NCBI RefSeq assembly: GCF_000372645.1
Contig: NZ_APMP01000026.1
Span: forward strand, 1 to 64,000
DNA: 64,000 nt
Direction: 5' to 3'
From: Caulobacter vibrioides OR37
GTDB taxonomy: Bacteria; Pseudomonadota; Alphaproteobacteria; Caulobacterales; Caulobacteraceae
The notes beneath the pieces were generated by a model. It did not search any database. It was not told the origin of the DNA and saw nothing but the letters and a program-made list of their open reading frames with translations. A program made the translations under genes and the position numbers. Numbering within the stretch: the first letter of the stretch is position 1; each line of letters starts with the position of its first letter. This document shows, in pieces, positions 37,601 through 46,053 of the stretch.

Positions 37601-37854
37601 AGGAAGCCATAGCCGGGATGCAGGGCGTCGCAGCCCTCGGCCCGGGCGATGGCGACGACGGCGGCGATGTCCAGATAGGCCCGCGCCCCCGCGCCCGGCA
37701 GGGCGACGGCGCGGTCGGCGGCGGCGACGTGCGGGCTGTCGGCGTCGTCGGCGGCGTACAGGGCCACGCTTTCGATCCCGGCCTCCGCCGCCGCGCGGGC
37801 GATGCGGATGGCGATTTCGCCGCGATTGGCGATCAGGACGCGGGACAGCAACAT
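34657..37854 (-). CDS. Single-chain biotin-dependent acyl-CoA carboxylase
   Basis: 1065 residues. The N-terminal biotin carboxylase (about 1-435) begins RVLIANRGEIAIRIARAA, with AGGGGRGM and FIEVNPRLQVEHTVTE. A BCCP domain has the biotinyl lysine at about 497 in EAMKM. A complete carboxyltransferase (about 545-1065) contains ENIDDLVDPGSF, DTPGFMVG and GKATSMAAALEIDAVIDPVDTR. The architecture resembles the single-polypeptide long-chain acyl-CoA carboxylases rather than the split alpha/beta type. It makes malonyl- or methylmalonyl-type CoA esters; the acyl substrate is not predictable. GAGGAAG precedes the ATG. It is divergent from the SOS operon. Confidence 0.93.
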   Translation of the reverse strand: MLLSRVLIANRGEIAIRIARAAAEAGIESVALYAADDADSPHVAAADRAVALPGAGARAYLDIAAVVAIARAEGCDALHPGYGFLSENPALARACAEAGVVFVGPSPEHLETFGDKARARALAAERGLPLIPGTGTIGLDEARAFQAAHGAIMLKARAGGGGRGMRAVLDPGELDAAFAACAREAEAAFGDGGLYAERRIERARHVEVQIVGDGAEVLALGDRDCSLQRRNQKLVEIAPAALEANQRAALAGWSERLCAGYRGLATVEFLIDADTDEALFIEVNPRLQVEHTVTEEVTGLDLARLQFDLAAGARLSDLGLADAPAAFGVAIQARVNAETLTAEGVVKPSGGTITAWAPPGGPGVRVDAAGAAGLSVGTAYDSLLAKVIVRGRTLPEASARLDRALAEFRVGGVATTAPLIRAILAAAPDNPTTRFIEDHAAELVAGLPEDTPGPAFETLDGAVAAAAPLSATVGSIAVSEGDLVRPGQALAVLEAMKMEHLVNAPSGGRVLRIAAAPGQAVAEGQPLVFLEPMAVEGGAAVETVAEDLDAIRPDLAEVVARHRHTLDEARPDAVAKRRKTGHRTARENIDDLVDPGSFLEYGALAIAAQKRRRSTEDLIVNTPADGLITGIGTVNGALFPPDRARTAALAYDFTVLAGTQGAMNHRKSDRLMSIIADQRLPVVWFAEGGGGRPGDTDTTAVAGLDVPTFRSFAQLSGLVPKIAIVAGRCFAGNAAIAGLSEIIIATRDSNLGMGGPAMIEGGGLGVFKPEQIGPSDHQWKNGVIDILADDEAHATRLAKRALSYFQGALPSWTAPDQRRLRSAIPENRLRVYDVRALIEILVDADSFLELRGGFAAGMVTGLIRIEGRPMGLIANDPRHLGGAIDCEGAEKAARFLQLADAFALPVLSLCDTPGFMVGPDSEDAAAVRRVSRQFIAGAKLRSPLFTVVTRKGYGLGAQAMAGGSFHAPAFIAAWPTGEFGGMGLEGAVKLGYRKELEAESDPVKQKALYDQLVARLYAAGKATSMAAALEIDAVIDPVDTRRWIVGGLDAAAGVSRPWEARVDSF

Positions 37855-37954
37855 CGGGGCTTCCTCTGGGAAGGCGCTTCATACGGTCGTTTGACGCACC
37901 TTCGCCTGTCCCGCCGATCCCGCCAAGGCTTGACTCTCCGGTCGGGGAAGATCA

Positions 37955-37969
37955 GAACAAAAGTGGAAC
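37955..37969. promoter_or_regulatory. LexA (SOS) box before imuA
   Basis: GAACAAAAGTGGAAC, which read on the other strand is GTTC-N7-GTTC, the alphaproteobacterial LexA box. It lies 12 bases before the imuA ATG and about 20 bases after a TTGACT -35-like element (37930-37935), the right position to block transcription. It also sits in the intergenic region shared with the divergent carboxylase. Confidence 0.85.
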
Positions 37970-37981
37970 ATGGAGTGAAGG

Positions 37982-38767
37982 ATGGCCGGATCGCGCGAGG
38001 CGCGTCTTGCGGCCCTGAGAGGCCGGATCGCCGCGATCGAAGCGGGGACTCGGACTCCGACTCCGGTCCTGCCGTTCGGCGATCCGGCCATCGACGGCTG
38101 CTTCCCCGGCGGCGGCCTGCCGCTGGGCGGCTGGCACGAGGTGACGGGGGCGGGGCTGGAGGACGAGACCGGCGCCGCGCCGGCGGCCTTCGTGAGTCTG
38201 CTGCTGCGGTCTCTGTTCTCCACGGGGGTCAAGACCGGGGCCATCGTCTGGGTGGCGCGGCGCGACGACCTCTTCGCGCCGGGCCTGGCGGGCCTCGGCT
38301 TCCCGGCCGGACGGCTGATCCAGGTTCGCGCCCGCGACGAGGCCGAGACCCTGTCGGTGCTGGAGGACGCGCTGTCCACCCAGGGGGTCGCCGCCGCCGT
38401 CGGCGAGGCCGAGGCGCCGGACCTGACCGCCGGCCGCCGCCTGCAGCTGGCCTGCGAGCGGCGGGGCGGCTTCGGCGTGGTGCTGCATCGACGGCCCTAT
38501 GGCGGCCGGGCGGGCCAGGGCGGGGCCGTGTCCGGCTCGGCCTCGTTCAGCCGCTGGCGGATCGCCCCGTCGCCCACGCCGCCGCCGCCGGACGATATCG
38601 GCCTGGGCCCGCCGCGCTGGCGGGTCGAACTGGAACGCTGCCGGGGCGGACGTCCCGGCGCCTGGATCTTGGAGTCGTCGGATGCCGCGCATCCTTTCCG
38701 TCTGGTGTCCCCACTGGCCGATCACGACATGGCGCCGGCGGAACCCGGGCTACGCCGGGTCGGCTGA
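37982..38767 (+). CDS. imuA: ImuA, SOS mutasome RecA/SulA-like protein
   Basis: 261 residues of the ImuA family. The LPFGDPAIDGCFPGGGLPLGGWHEV opening and the VWVARRDDLFAPGLAGLG segment resemble the RecA-like core, but an intact Walker A is not evident. ImuA is required with ImuB and DnaE2 for damage-induced mutagenesis in Caulobacter. The LexA box is just upstream. The 3' end overlaps imuB by 86 bases in another frame, which is unusually long. Confidence 0.92.
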   Translation: MAGSREARLAALRGRIAAIEAGTRTPTPVLPFGDPAIDGCFPGGGLPLGGWHEVTGAGLEDETGAAPAAFVSLLLRSLFSTGVKTGAIVWVARRDDLFAPGLAGLGFPAGRLIQVRARDEAETLSVLEDALSTQGVAAAVGEAEAPDLTAGRRLQLACERRGGFGVVLHRRPYGGRAGQGGAVSGSASFSRWRIAPSPTPPPPDDIGLGPPRWRVELERCRGGRPGAWILESSDAAHPFRLVSPLADHDMAPAEPGLRRVG

Positions 38768-40223
38768 AAGATCCTCCCCCCTCGCCCTCTTGGCCACCGA
38801 AGGCGGAACGCGCCGGCTGGCCGCCGTCGACGAGGCCGCCCGAGCCCTGGGTCTTTTCGCCGGCCAGAAGGCCGCCGACGCCCTGGCCCTGGTCCCGAAC
38901 CTGGCGACCTTCGACCACGATCCGGCCGCCGACCGCGCGGCGCTGGAGGCCCTGTGCGACTGGTGCGTCCGCTTCTCGCCGGCCGTGGCCATCGACGGGC
39001 GCGACGGCCTGTTCCTCGACATCACCGGGACCGACCACCTGTGGGGCGGGGAGGCGGCGATGCTGGTCGACCTCGCGGCGCGGCTGGCCCGCTGGGGCGT
39101 GCCGGCGCGCGCGGCGATCGCCGACACGGCCGGCGCGGCCTGGGCCCTGGCCCGCCACGGCGACGACCTTTCCATCGCGCCGCCGGGCCAGCAGCGGGCG
39201 GCGATCCAGGACCTGCCGGTGGCGGCCCTGCGGCTGGAGGACGCCGCCGAGGCGCAGTTGCCGCGCCTGGGCCTGCATCGCGTCGGCCAGCTGCTGGCCC
39301 TGCCGCGCGCCCAGCTGGCCAAGCGCTTCGGGCTGGCGACGACGCGCCGCCTCGACCAGGCCCTGGGCCTGGCCGCCGAGGCCCTGACCTTCCGCCGCCC
39401 GGCCAGCCCCTGGTTCGACCGCCTGGCCTTCCTCGAGCCGATCAGCGCGCCCGAGGACCTGGCCCGCGCGGCCGGCGACGCCCTGGCCCTGATCTGTCGG
39501 CGGCTGGAGGCCGAGGGGCGCGGGGCCAAGCGATTCGAGGTGACCTTCCACCGCCTGGACGGCCGGGCCTATCCGGCGCGCGCGGGCCTGGCCCGGATCG
39601 GGCGCGACGCCGCGCGGCTGACCCGCCTGATCGTTCCCAAGCTGGACACCATCGACCCCGGCTTCGGGATCGAGGTGGTGACGGTCCGCGCCGCCGCCGT
39701 CGAGCCCATGGCCCCGGCCCAGGACCGCCTGGACGCCGACGCGGACGCCAGCCTCGACGCGACCCTGGCGCCGCTGGTCGACCGGCTGGTGAACCGTCTG
39801 GGCGAGACGCGGGTCTGGCGCGCCGATCCCCATGCCAGCCATGTGCCCGAACGCTCGGTCGCCCGCGTCGCGCCGCTGGACCCGCCGTCCGCGCTGGCCG
39901 GCTGGGATCCCGACCGCCCGCGCCCGGTGCGGCTGTTCAAGCGGCCCGAGGCGATCACCGCCCTGGCCAAGGTCCCCGACGACCCGCCGATCCAGTTCAC
40001 CTGGCGGGGGCGCTCGCACCGCGTCCGCCGCGCCGAGGGACCCGAGCGCATCGGCCAGGAATGGTGGCGCGCCGGGGTCGGCCAGACCGACACCGGTCCC
40101 GGCAAGATCCGCGACTACTACCGCGTCGAGGACGACGCGGGCGGCCGGTTCTGGATCTACCGCCAGGGCCTGTTCGACGGCGACGACGCGCCGAAATGGT
40201 GGATCCATGGCCTGTTTGGATAG
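38682..40223 (+). CDS. imuB: ImuB, inactive Y-family polymerase-like protein
   Basis: 513 residues from the ATG at 38682. The opening RILSVWCPHWPITTWRRRNP is the standard ImuB N-terminus. Family members lack the acidic catalytic residues of Y-family polymerases and serve as a hub linking DnaE2 to the sliding clamp. The palm-like region (DGLFLDITGTDHLWGG) and the C-terminal WWRAGVGQ...RDYYRVEDDAG block are in place. The start lies inside imuA, so coupling is likely. Longer upstream frame has no similarity. Confidence 0.93.
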   Translation: MPRILSVWCPHWPITTWRRRNPGYAGSAERSSPLALLATEGGTRRLAAVDEAARALGLFAGQKAADALALVPNLATFDHDPAADRAALEALCDWCVRFSPAVAIDGRDGLFLDITGTDHLWGGEAAMLVDLAARLARWGVPARAAIADTAGAAWALARHGDDLSIAPPGQQRAAIQDLPVAALRLEDAAEAQLPRLGLHRVGQLLALPRAQLAKRFGLATTRRLDQALGLAAEALTFRRPASPWFDRLAFLEPISAPEDLARAAGDALALICRRLEAEGRGAKRFEVTFHRLDGRAYPARAGLARIGRDAARLTRLIVPKLDTIDPGFGIEVVTVRAAAVEPMAPAQDRLDADADASLDATLAPLVDRLVNRLGETRVWRADPHASHVPERSVARVAPLDPPSALAGWDPDRPRPVRLFKRPEAITALAKVPDDPPIQFTWRGRSHRVRRAEGPERIGQEWWRAGVGQTDTGPGKIRDYYRVEDDAGGRFWIYRQGLFDGDDAPKWWIHGLFG

Positions 40224-40343
40224 GCCGCGCGGCCCTCACCGGACCTGCTCCGCAGGTCGTCCTCTTCCAGAGGGAGAGGAGGGGGGCCTCTCCTCCCCCT
40301 TTGGGAGAGGGGGACCGGCGAACGCCGGTGGAGGGGGAGCGCC
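40224..40343. repeat. CTCTCCTCCCCC palindromic repeat between imuB and dnaE2
   Basis: Complementary runs around CTCCCCCTTTGGGAGAGG (about 40290-40312) and flanking GGAGAGGAGGGG/CCTCTCCTCCCC segments fill the whole spacer. The 3' edge supplies GGAGGGGGAG, the apparent SD of dnaE2, 4 bases before its ATG. It belongs to the family of 5057-5174, 56268-56402 and 62941-63077. Confidence 0.7.
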
Positions 40344-43300
40344 ATGAAGGTCCCCGCCTACGCCGAACTCCAGGTCACGACCAACTTCTCCTTTCTGCGC
40401 GGCGCCTCGCACGCCGAGGAGCTGGCCATCGCCGCCGAGGCCCTGGGGCTGGCGGCCATCGGCGTCGCCGACCGCAACAGCCTGGCCGGGGTCGTGCGCG
40501 CCTGGACGGCGGCCAAGACGCGGAATATCCGTGTGCTGAGCGGTTGCCGGCTGGACTTCATGGACGGGACGCCCAGCCTGCTGTGCTACCCCGCCGACCG
40601 CGAGGCGTTCGGCCGGCTGACCCGCCTGCTGACGGTCGGGCAGCGGCGGGCCGAGAAGGGCGCGTGCCACCTGACCTGGCGCGACTTCCTGGAGCATTCC
40701 GACGGCCAGCTGGGCCTGATCGTCCCCCCCAAGACCCTGGACGAGGCCTTCGCGCGCGATCTTGCCCGCATGGCCGGCGACCTGCGCGGACGCGCGTGGC
40801 TGGCGGCCAGCCGCGCCTACGCCGCCCAGGACCTGAAGCGCCTGGCCCGGCTGGACGCCCTGGGCCGCGAGGCCGGGGCTCCGATCGTCGCCACCAACGA
40901 CGTCCTCTATCACGGTCCCGAGCGGCGGCCGCTGCAGGACGTCATGACCTGCGTGCGCGAGCACTGTACGATCCAGGAGGCCGGTCTTCGGCTGGAGGTC
41001 AACGCCGAACGCCACGTCAAGTCGCCCGGCGAGATGACCCGGCTGTTCGAGCGCTGGCCTCGGGCGATCGAGCGCACGATCGAGATCGTCCAGCGCATCG
41101 CCTTCGACCTTGGCCAGCTGAACGAGCAATATCCCGACGAGCCCGTGCCGCCCGGCAAGACGGCGATGCAGCACCTGACCGACCTGACCTGGAGCGGCGC
41201 GGCCTGGCGCTATCCGGGCGGCGTGCCCGACAAGGTCAGGGCCCAGCTGACCGAGGAGCTGCGGCTGATCGGCAAGATGGACTATCCCAACTACTTCATC
41301 ACCGTGCACGACATCGTCCGCGAGGCGCGGGCGATGGGAATCCTGTGCCAGGGGCGCGGCTCGGCGGCCAATTCCTCGGTCTGCTATTGCCTGGGCGTGA
41401 CGGCGATCGACCCGACCGAGCATCGCCTGCTGTTCACCCGCTTCATCTCCGAGAACCGGGGCGAGCCGCCCGACATCGACGTCGACTTCGAGCACGAGCG
41501 GCGCGAGGAGGTGATGCAGTATGTCTATCGCCGCTATGGCCGGGAATACGCGGCCATCTGCGGCACGGTGATCCACTACCGCCCGCGCAGCGCCATCCGC
41601 GACGTCGGCAAGGCCCTGGGCCTGACCGAGGACGTCACCTCGCTGCTGGCCGGCACGGTCTGGGGCAGCTGGGGTTCGGGCCTGCCCGAGGAGCACCTGC
41701 GCAACGCGGGCCTGGACCCCGAGGCGCCGGAGATCGCTCGCGCCGTGGCCCTGGCCACCCAGCTGATGGGCTTTCCGCGCCACCTGTCGCAGCACGTCGG
41801 CGGCTTCGTCCTGACCAAGCGGCGGCTGGACGAGACCGTGCCGATCGGCAACGCCGCCATGGCCGACCGCACCTTCATCGAGTGGGACAAGGACGATATC
41901 GACAGCCTGAAGCTGATGAAGGTCGACGTGCTGGCCCTGGGGATGCTGAGCGCCATCCAGCGGGCCATGACCCTGCTGCGCGACGACCACGGCCAGGCCT
42001 GGCTGAAGGACCTGGCCGACATCCCCAAGGAGGTTCCGGGCGTCTACGACATGCTATGCGTCGCCGACAGCGTGGGCGTGTTCCAGGTCGAGAGCCGGGC
42101 CCAGATGTCGATGCTGCCCCGGCTGAAGCCGCGCAGGTTCTACGACCTGGTCATCGAGGTGGCGATCGTCCGTCCGGGGCCGATCCAGGGCGACATGGTG
42201 CATCCCTATCTGAAGCGGCGCAACGGGATCGAGCCCGTGGACATGCCCGCGCCGTCGCCCGCGCACGGTCCGGCCGACGAGCTGCATCAGATCCTCGGCA
42301 ACACCTATGGGGTGCCGCTATTCCAGGAACAGGCCATGAGCCTGGCCATCGAGGCGGCCAAATTCACGCCCGACGAGGCCGACGGCCTGCGCAAGGCCAT
42401 GGCCACCTTCCGCAACCTCGGAACGCCCGACGAATATCGCGACCGCTTCGTCGAGGGCATGGTGTCGCGCGGCTACGAACGCGACTTCGCCCAGCGCTGC
42501 TTCAAGCAGATCGAGGGCTTTGGCCACTACGGCTTTCCGGAAAGCCACGCGGCCAGCTTCGCCAAGCTGGTCTATGTCTCGGCCTGGATCAAATGGGCGT
42601 GGCCGGACGTGTTCTGCGCGGCGCTGATCAACTCCCAGCCGATGGGCTTCTACCAGCCGGCCCAGCTGGTCCGCGACGCGCGCGAGCACGGGGTCGAGGT
42701 GCGCCCGCCCGACATCCTGGCCAGCGACTGGGACTGTACGCTGGAGGCTCTCCTCCCCCTCTTGGGGGAGGGGGCCGCCCGCTTCACCCCCCGTTCCGAC
42801 AAGATCGCCGACTACGCCAACCGCCATCGCTGGAAGGCCGTCCGTCTCGGCTTCCGCCAGATCAAGGGGCTGAAGAAGGCCGACGTCCAGACCCTGCTGC
42901 GCGCCCGCGCCGAGGGCGCGCGCGCGCCGGGCGAGTTCGCCCAGGGCGGGGTTCCGCAGCGGGCGCTGGAGCTGCTGGCCGAGGCCGACGTCTTCGCCTC
43001 GGTGGGCCTCTCCCGCCGCGAGGCCCTGTGGGCGGTGAAGGGGCTGAAGGGCGAGCACCGCGCGCCGGTCCAGGCGCCGCTGCTGGCCGGCCTGCCGCTG
43101 TTCGAGGACCGGGTGGCGCTGCCGGAAATGGGCCGCCCCCAGGAGGTGGCCGAGGACTATCGCACCACCAGCCTGTCGCTGAAGGCCCACCCGATCGGCT
43201 TCTATCGGCCGATGCTGGCGCGGCGCGGGGTGATCACCGCCGAACAGCTGCGGACCCTGAAGGACGGGGCCAAGGTCGCGGTGGCGGGCCTCGTCCTGAT

Positions 43301-43604
43301 CCGCCAGCGACCGGGCACGGCCAAGGGCGTGGTGTTCGTCACCCTGGAGGACGAGACCGGCGTGGCCAACGCCGTGGTCTGGAAAGACCGCTTCGAGGCC
43401 GACCGCAATGTGGTGATGACCGCCTCGTTCCTAGTGGTGCGCGGCCGGGTGCAGCGCGCCGAGGGCGTGATCCACGTCGTGGCCGAGGGCTTCACCGACC
43501 TGTCGGCCCACCTCTCGACCCTCCGCGACGAACCCGCCGCCCCCGCTCCCCGCGTCCGCCAGAAGGTCTCGGGACGGCTCCTGAGGAGCCGGGATTTTCA
43601 CTGA
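40344..43604 (+). CDS. dnaE2: Error-prone DNA polymerase DnaE2
   Basis: 1086 residues, C-family polymerase alpha-subunit type. An N-terminal PHP domain begins [22 protein letters not shown]. The three catalytic aspartates are D377, D379 and D381 in PDIDVDFEH. Thumb/fingers, a helix-hairpin-helix ([11 protein letters not shown]) and an OB domain ([19 protein letters not shown]) follow. It ends SRDFH, as is usual for DnaE2. It carries out translesion synthesis after damage with ImuA/ImuB. A CTCTCCTCCCCC hairpin is translated near residue 802. The last 60 bases are duplicated at 45864-45923. Confidence 0.96.
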   Translation: MKVPAYAELQVTTNFSFLRGASHAEELAIAAEALGLAAIGVADRNSLAGVVRAWTAAKTRNIRVLSGCRLDFMDGTPSLLCYPADREAFGRLTRLLTVGQRRAEKGACHLTWRDFLEHSDGQLGLIVPPKTLDEAFARDLARMAGDLRGRAWLAASRAYAAQDLKRLARLDALGREAGAPIVATNDVLYHGPERRPLQDVMTCVREHCTIQEAGLRLEVNAERHVKSPGEMTRLFERWPRAIERTIEIVQRIAFDLGQLNEQYPDEPVPPGKTAMQHLTDLTWSGAAWRYPGGVPDKVRAQLTEELRLIGKMDYPNYFITVHDIVREARAMGILCQGRGSAANSSVCYCLGVTAIDPTEHRLLFTRFISENRGEPPDIDVDFEHERREEVMQYVYRRYGREYAAICGTVIHYRPRSAIRDVGKALGLTEDVTSLLAGTVWGSWGSGLPEEHLRNAGLDPEAPEIARAVALATQLMGFPRHLSQHVGGFVLTKRRLDETVPIGNAAMADRTFIEWDKDDIDSLKLMKVDVLALGMLSAIQRAMTLLRDDHGQAWLKDLADIPKEVPGVYDMLCVADSVGVFQVESRAQMSMLPRLKPRRFYDLVIEVAIVRPGPIQGDMVHPYLKRRNGIEPVDMPAPSPAHGPADELHQILGNTYGVPLFQEQAMSLAIEAAKFTPDEADGLRKAMATFRNLGTPDEYRDRFVEGMVSRGYERDFAQRCFKQIEGFGHYGFPESHAASFAKLVYVSAWIKWAWPDVFCAALINSQPMGFYQPAQLVRDAREHGVEVRPPDILASDWDCTLEALLPLLGEGAARFTPRSDKIADYANRHRWKAVRLGFRQIKGLKKADVQTLLRARAEGARAPGEFAQGGVPQRALELLAEADVFASVGLSRREALWAVKGLKGEHRAPVQAPLLAGLPLFEDRVALPEMGRPQEVAEDYRTTSLSLKAHPIGFYRPMLARRGVITAEQLRTLKDGAKVAVAGLVLIRQRPGTAKGVVFVTLEDETGVANAVVWKDRFEADRNVVMTASFLVVRGRVQRAEGVIHVVAEGFTDLSAHLSTLRDEPAAPAPRVRQKVSGRLLRSRDFH
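42746..42775. repeat. Short intergenic-type hairpin translated within dnaE2
   Basis: GGCTCTCCTCCCCCTCTTGG starts a short hairpin (CTCCCCCTCTTGGGGGAG) in the linker before the [15 protein letters not shown] block. It resembles one half of the CTCTCCTCCCCC repeat family and encodes LLPLLGEG. It may be a fossil in-frame insertion, but native sequence is possible. Confidence 0.45.
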
Positions 43605-43609
43605 GGGGG
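43550..43609. repeat. Source copy of a 60-bp duplication (dnaE2 3' end)
   Basis: These 60 bases contain the last 18 codons and stop of dnaE2 and a small hairpin (GGCTCC-TGA-GGAGCC). They are identical to 45864-45923. The copy here is the functional one, since it encodes the conserved DnaE2 C-terminus. Confidence 0.85.
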
Positions 43610-43661
43610 CGTCAGCTCATGTCCCGAGGAGGCGAACAGGAAGGCGCGGTCCAGCGCGTGA

Positions 43662-45059
43662 TCACGCGGCCAGGACGCGCGGCATATCCCCCTGGTCCGC
43701 GCGGCTGATCTGGAAGTGGCCGACCAACGTCGCGAGGTTGCGGGTCTCGGTCTCCATATTGGCCGCCGCCGCCGTGGTCTCTTCCACCATGGCCGCGTTC
43801 TGCTGGGTCACGTGGTCCATGTGGTTGATCGCGGTGCTGACCTGATGAAGGCCCTGCGCCTGTTCTTGCGTCGAACGGGAGATCGCGACGAGCAGGGTGT
43901 CGATGTCGGCCACCTTGTCGACGATTCCGTCGAGCGCCTGCCCGGTTTCGGTGACGAGGCGAACGCCTCTGGCCACCTGCTGGCCGCTGGTGGAGATCAG
44001 GGCCTTAATCTCCCTGGCCGCCTCGGCGGAACGTTGAGCCAAAGAGCGCACCTCCTGGGCGACGACGGCGAAGCCTCGCCCGGCCTCGCCCGCGCGCGCC
44101 GCCTCCACCCCGGCGTTCAGCGCCAGCAGATTGGTCTGGAACGCGATCTCGTCGATGACGCCGATGATCGTGCCGACCTGACTGGAGCTGGCCTCGATCT
44201 CGGCCATCGCCACGACGGCGTCGCGCATGACCTCGCCCGATCGGACCGCGTCCAGGCGGGCTCCGGACGCGGCCGAGGCGGCCTGCTGGGAGTCGTCGGC
44301 GCTGCGCCGCACCGTGGCGGTAATCTGATCCATCGCCGCGGCGGTCTCTTCGAGGCTGGCCGCCTGCTGTTCGGTGCGGCGCGAGAGATCCTGCGCGGCG
44401 GCCGCGATCTCGCCCGCCCCCATGCGCAGACTGTCCGCCGCGCCGTTGATCGCGGCCATGGCCTTGCTCAAGCTTTCCACCGAACGGTTGAAATCTTGTC
44501 TGATGCGATCGAAGCCGCCAGGGAACGCGGCCTGGATGCGAACGCTGAGATCGCCAACGGCCACGCGCTCAAGGCCTTCCCCCAAAGCGGAGACGACCAG
44601 CGCCTGAGCCGCTTCGGCGTCATCGCGCGCGGCGTTGCTGGCCGCCTGCCGCTGGCGGATTTCGGTGATGTCGGTGGCGAACTTGATGATTTTGTAAGGC
44701 CGGCCTTCGGCGTCCAGCACAGGGTTGTAGGAGCCCCGGATCCAGATTTCCGCGCCGCCCGCTCCGACTCGGCGAAAGGCGTCCGCGAAGGCTTCTCCCG
44801 CGCGCAACCGCTCCCAGAACCGGGCGTACTCGGCGCCGCCGGCGTCCTCCGGCGGGACAAACATGCTGTGGCGCCGGCCTTTGATGTCCTCCAGCCGGTA
44901 ACCCATCGTCGCCAGGAAATTGTCGTTCGCGTCGATGATCGTGCCGTCGAGTTCGAATTCGATGACAGCCTGCGAACGATGAACGGCCGCCACGATGGCC
45001 TCCAGATCCGCGACCTGCTTCTTCAGCGCCGCCGTCTGTCTGTTTTCAATCCCGAACAT
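43662..45059 (-). CDS. Cytoplasmic methyl-accepting chemotaxis protein with PAS domain
   Basis: 465 residues without membrane segments. A PAS domain (about 22-135: AVIEFELDGTIIDANDNFLATMGY, ending IIKFATDITEIR) is followed by a HAMP-like linker and a methyl-accepting signalling domain. The hairpin tip is IGVIDEIAFQTNLLALNAGVEAARAG, which contacts CheA/CheW. It probably senses redox state or a small internal ligand through PAS. It shares design and sequence with the second receptor at 53697-55622. A two-hairpin TAGAGC element lies upstream of it. Confidence 0.94.
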   Translation of the reverse strand: MFGIENRQTAALKKQVADLEAIVAAVHRSQAVIEFELDGTIIDANDNFLATMGYRLEDIKGRRHSMFVPPEDAGGAEYARFWERLRAGEAFADAFRRVGAGGAEIWIRGSYNPVLDAEGRPYKIIKFATDITEIRQRQAASNAARDDAEAAQALVVSALGEGLERVAVGDLSVRIQAAFPGGFDRIRQDFNRSVESLSKAMAAINGAADSLRMGAGEIAAAAQDLSRRTEQQAASLEETAAAMDQITATVRRSADDSQQAASAASGARLDAVRSGEVMRDAVVAMAEIEASSSQVGTIIGVIDEIAFQTNLLALNAGVEAARAGEAGRGFAVVAQEVRSLAQRSAEAAREIKALISTSGQQVARGVRLVTETGQALDGIVDKVADIDTLLVAISRSTQEQAQGLHQVSTAINHMDHVTQQNAAMVEETTAAAANMETETRNLATLVGHFQISRADQGDMPRVLAA

Positions 45060-45180
45060 GCCCGCGCTTTCAAACCAGGGGTGAGACGATTGGTCCTACA
45101 GCGCTTTACTTAAGGCTTGATTATATCGAGTTCGATATTTTTTGCGTGACAAATTTAGACGCGGACTTGGCGGATTCATT

Positions 45181-45297
45181 CTAGAGCCTTTAGCCTGAAA
45201 TCGGAATCGATTTCAGGCGTCAAAAAGGCTCTAAATCAAATGTTTAGAGCGTGAGATAAGCTGAAACCGGTTCCCACTTTCAGCCTCACGCTCTAGA
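45181..45297. repeat. Two-hairpin TAGAGC element, orientation A
   Basis: Hairpin 1 CTAGAGCCTTTAGCCTGAAA... and hairpin 2 TAGAGCGTGAGATAAGCTGA... are joined by AAATCAAATG. The reverse complement matches 53559-53674 with only a few differences over about 116 bases. It lies between the PAS chemoreceptor and the MarR gene and occupies much of their divergent upstream region. Confidence 0.85.
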
Positions 45298-45340
45298 GCG
45301 TGAAGGCTCTAATCCATGACGGATCATGGAGGCATTCCAG

Positions 45341-45838
45341 ATGGACGTTCTTCGCCCCGAGACATCCGATGCCGTCGGGCCGACGTCCGACTACACCGAC
45401 TTGCGGGTGGACCAGCAATTATGTCTGGCGTTGCAGATCGCCAGCAGCCTCGTCACCCGGATCTATCGCGGGCTACTCGAGCCGCTGGGCCTCACCCATC
45501 CTCAGTATCTGGTCCTCATCGCGCTGTGGGAGCGCCAAGAGCGTTGCAGCATGGGCGACCTGCGGCGGGGACTGTGCATGGACACCGGCGCGATCACGCC
45601 GCTGGTCAAGCGGATGGAGGCCGCCGGCTTGCTCACGCGGTCTCGCGACGTGGTCGATGAGCGAAGGGTCTGGGTCGACTTGACCGACGCCGGATGGTCG
45701 CTGCGCGATAAGGTCCTGGCGGTGCGCGGGAGCGTCGTGGAACAGTTGCCCCTGTCGGATGACGAGATCGCGACCATGCGCGCCAGCCTGCAAGCCTTCA
45801 ACGCTGGAATGCTCGCCAGCGCGCCGCCGTTTCGCTGA
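45341..45838 (+). CDS. MarR-family transcriptional regulator
   Basis: 165 residues from the ATG at 45341, which has GGAGG 10 bases upstream (an ATG at 45326 is weaker). The winged helix spans about 55-125: LVLIALWERQERCSMGDLRR, TGAITPLVKRMEAAGLLTRSRD and the wing DERRVWVDLTDAG. The close spacing and a Cys in the first helix are reminiscent of OhrR-type organic-peroxide sensors, but Cys content alone is not proof. No operon partner is visible. Confidence 0.9.
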   Translation: MDVLRPETSDAVGPTSDYTDLRVDQQLCLALQIASSLVTRIYRGLLEPLGLTHPQYLVLIALWERQERCSMGDLRRGLCMDTGAITPLVKRMEAAGLLTRSRDVVDERRVWVDLTDAGWSLRDKVLAVRGSVVEQLPLSDDEIATMRASLQAFNAGMLASAPPFR

Positions 45839-45863
45839 GTCCCGGTTTCCGGTCGACCCGGGG

Positions 45864-45923
45864 CCGCGTCCGCCAGAAGGTCTCGGGACGGCTCCTGAGG
45901 AGCCGGGATTTTCACTGAGGGGG
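45864..45923. repeat. Exact 60-bp copy of the dnaE2 3' end
   Basis: Identical over 60 bases to 43550-43609 (for example GGGACGGCTCCTGAGGAGCC), including the dnaE2 stop codon. It sits 25 bases after the MarR stop, with no dnaE2 homology around it. The copied hairpin GGCTCC-TGA-GGAGCC followed by GGGATTTT could act as a terminator for the MarR gene. Confidence 0.9.
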
Positions 45924-46053
45924 GAGGCGGGCCTTCCGTGCCGACATCTTTTCCGCGATAGCATGTACGGCCCAAATGTTATCGAGATCGGCTTTGTCCC
46001 TGGCGCGCCGGCGCCCATGGGTGGCATCGACCTATCCCCTTGAGGAGCGCCGC

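Noticed and set aside
38954-43708. 1584-codon open frame across imuB and dnaE2
   Set aside because: An Arg/Pro/Gly-rich shadow frame of high-GC genes; the true products are in the other frames with clear domains.
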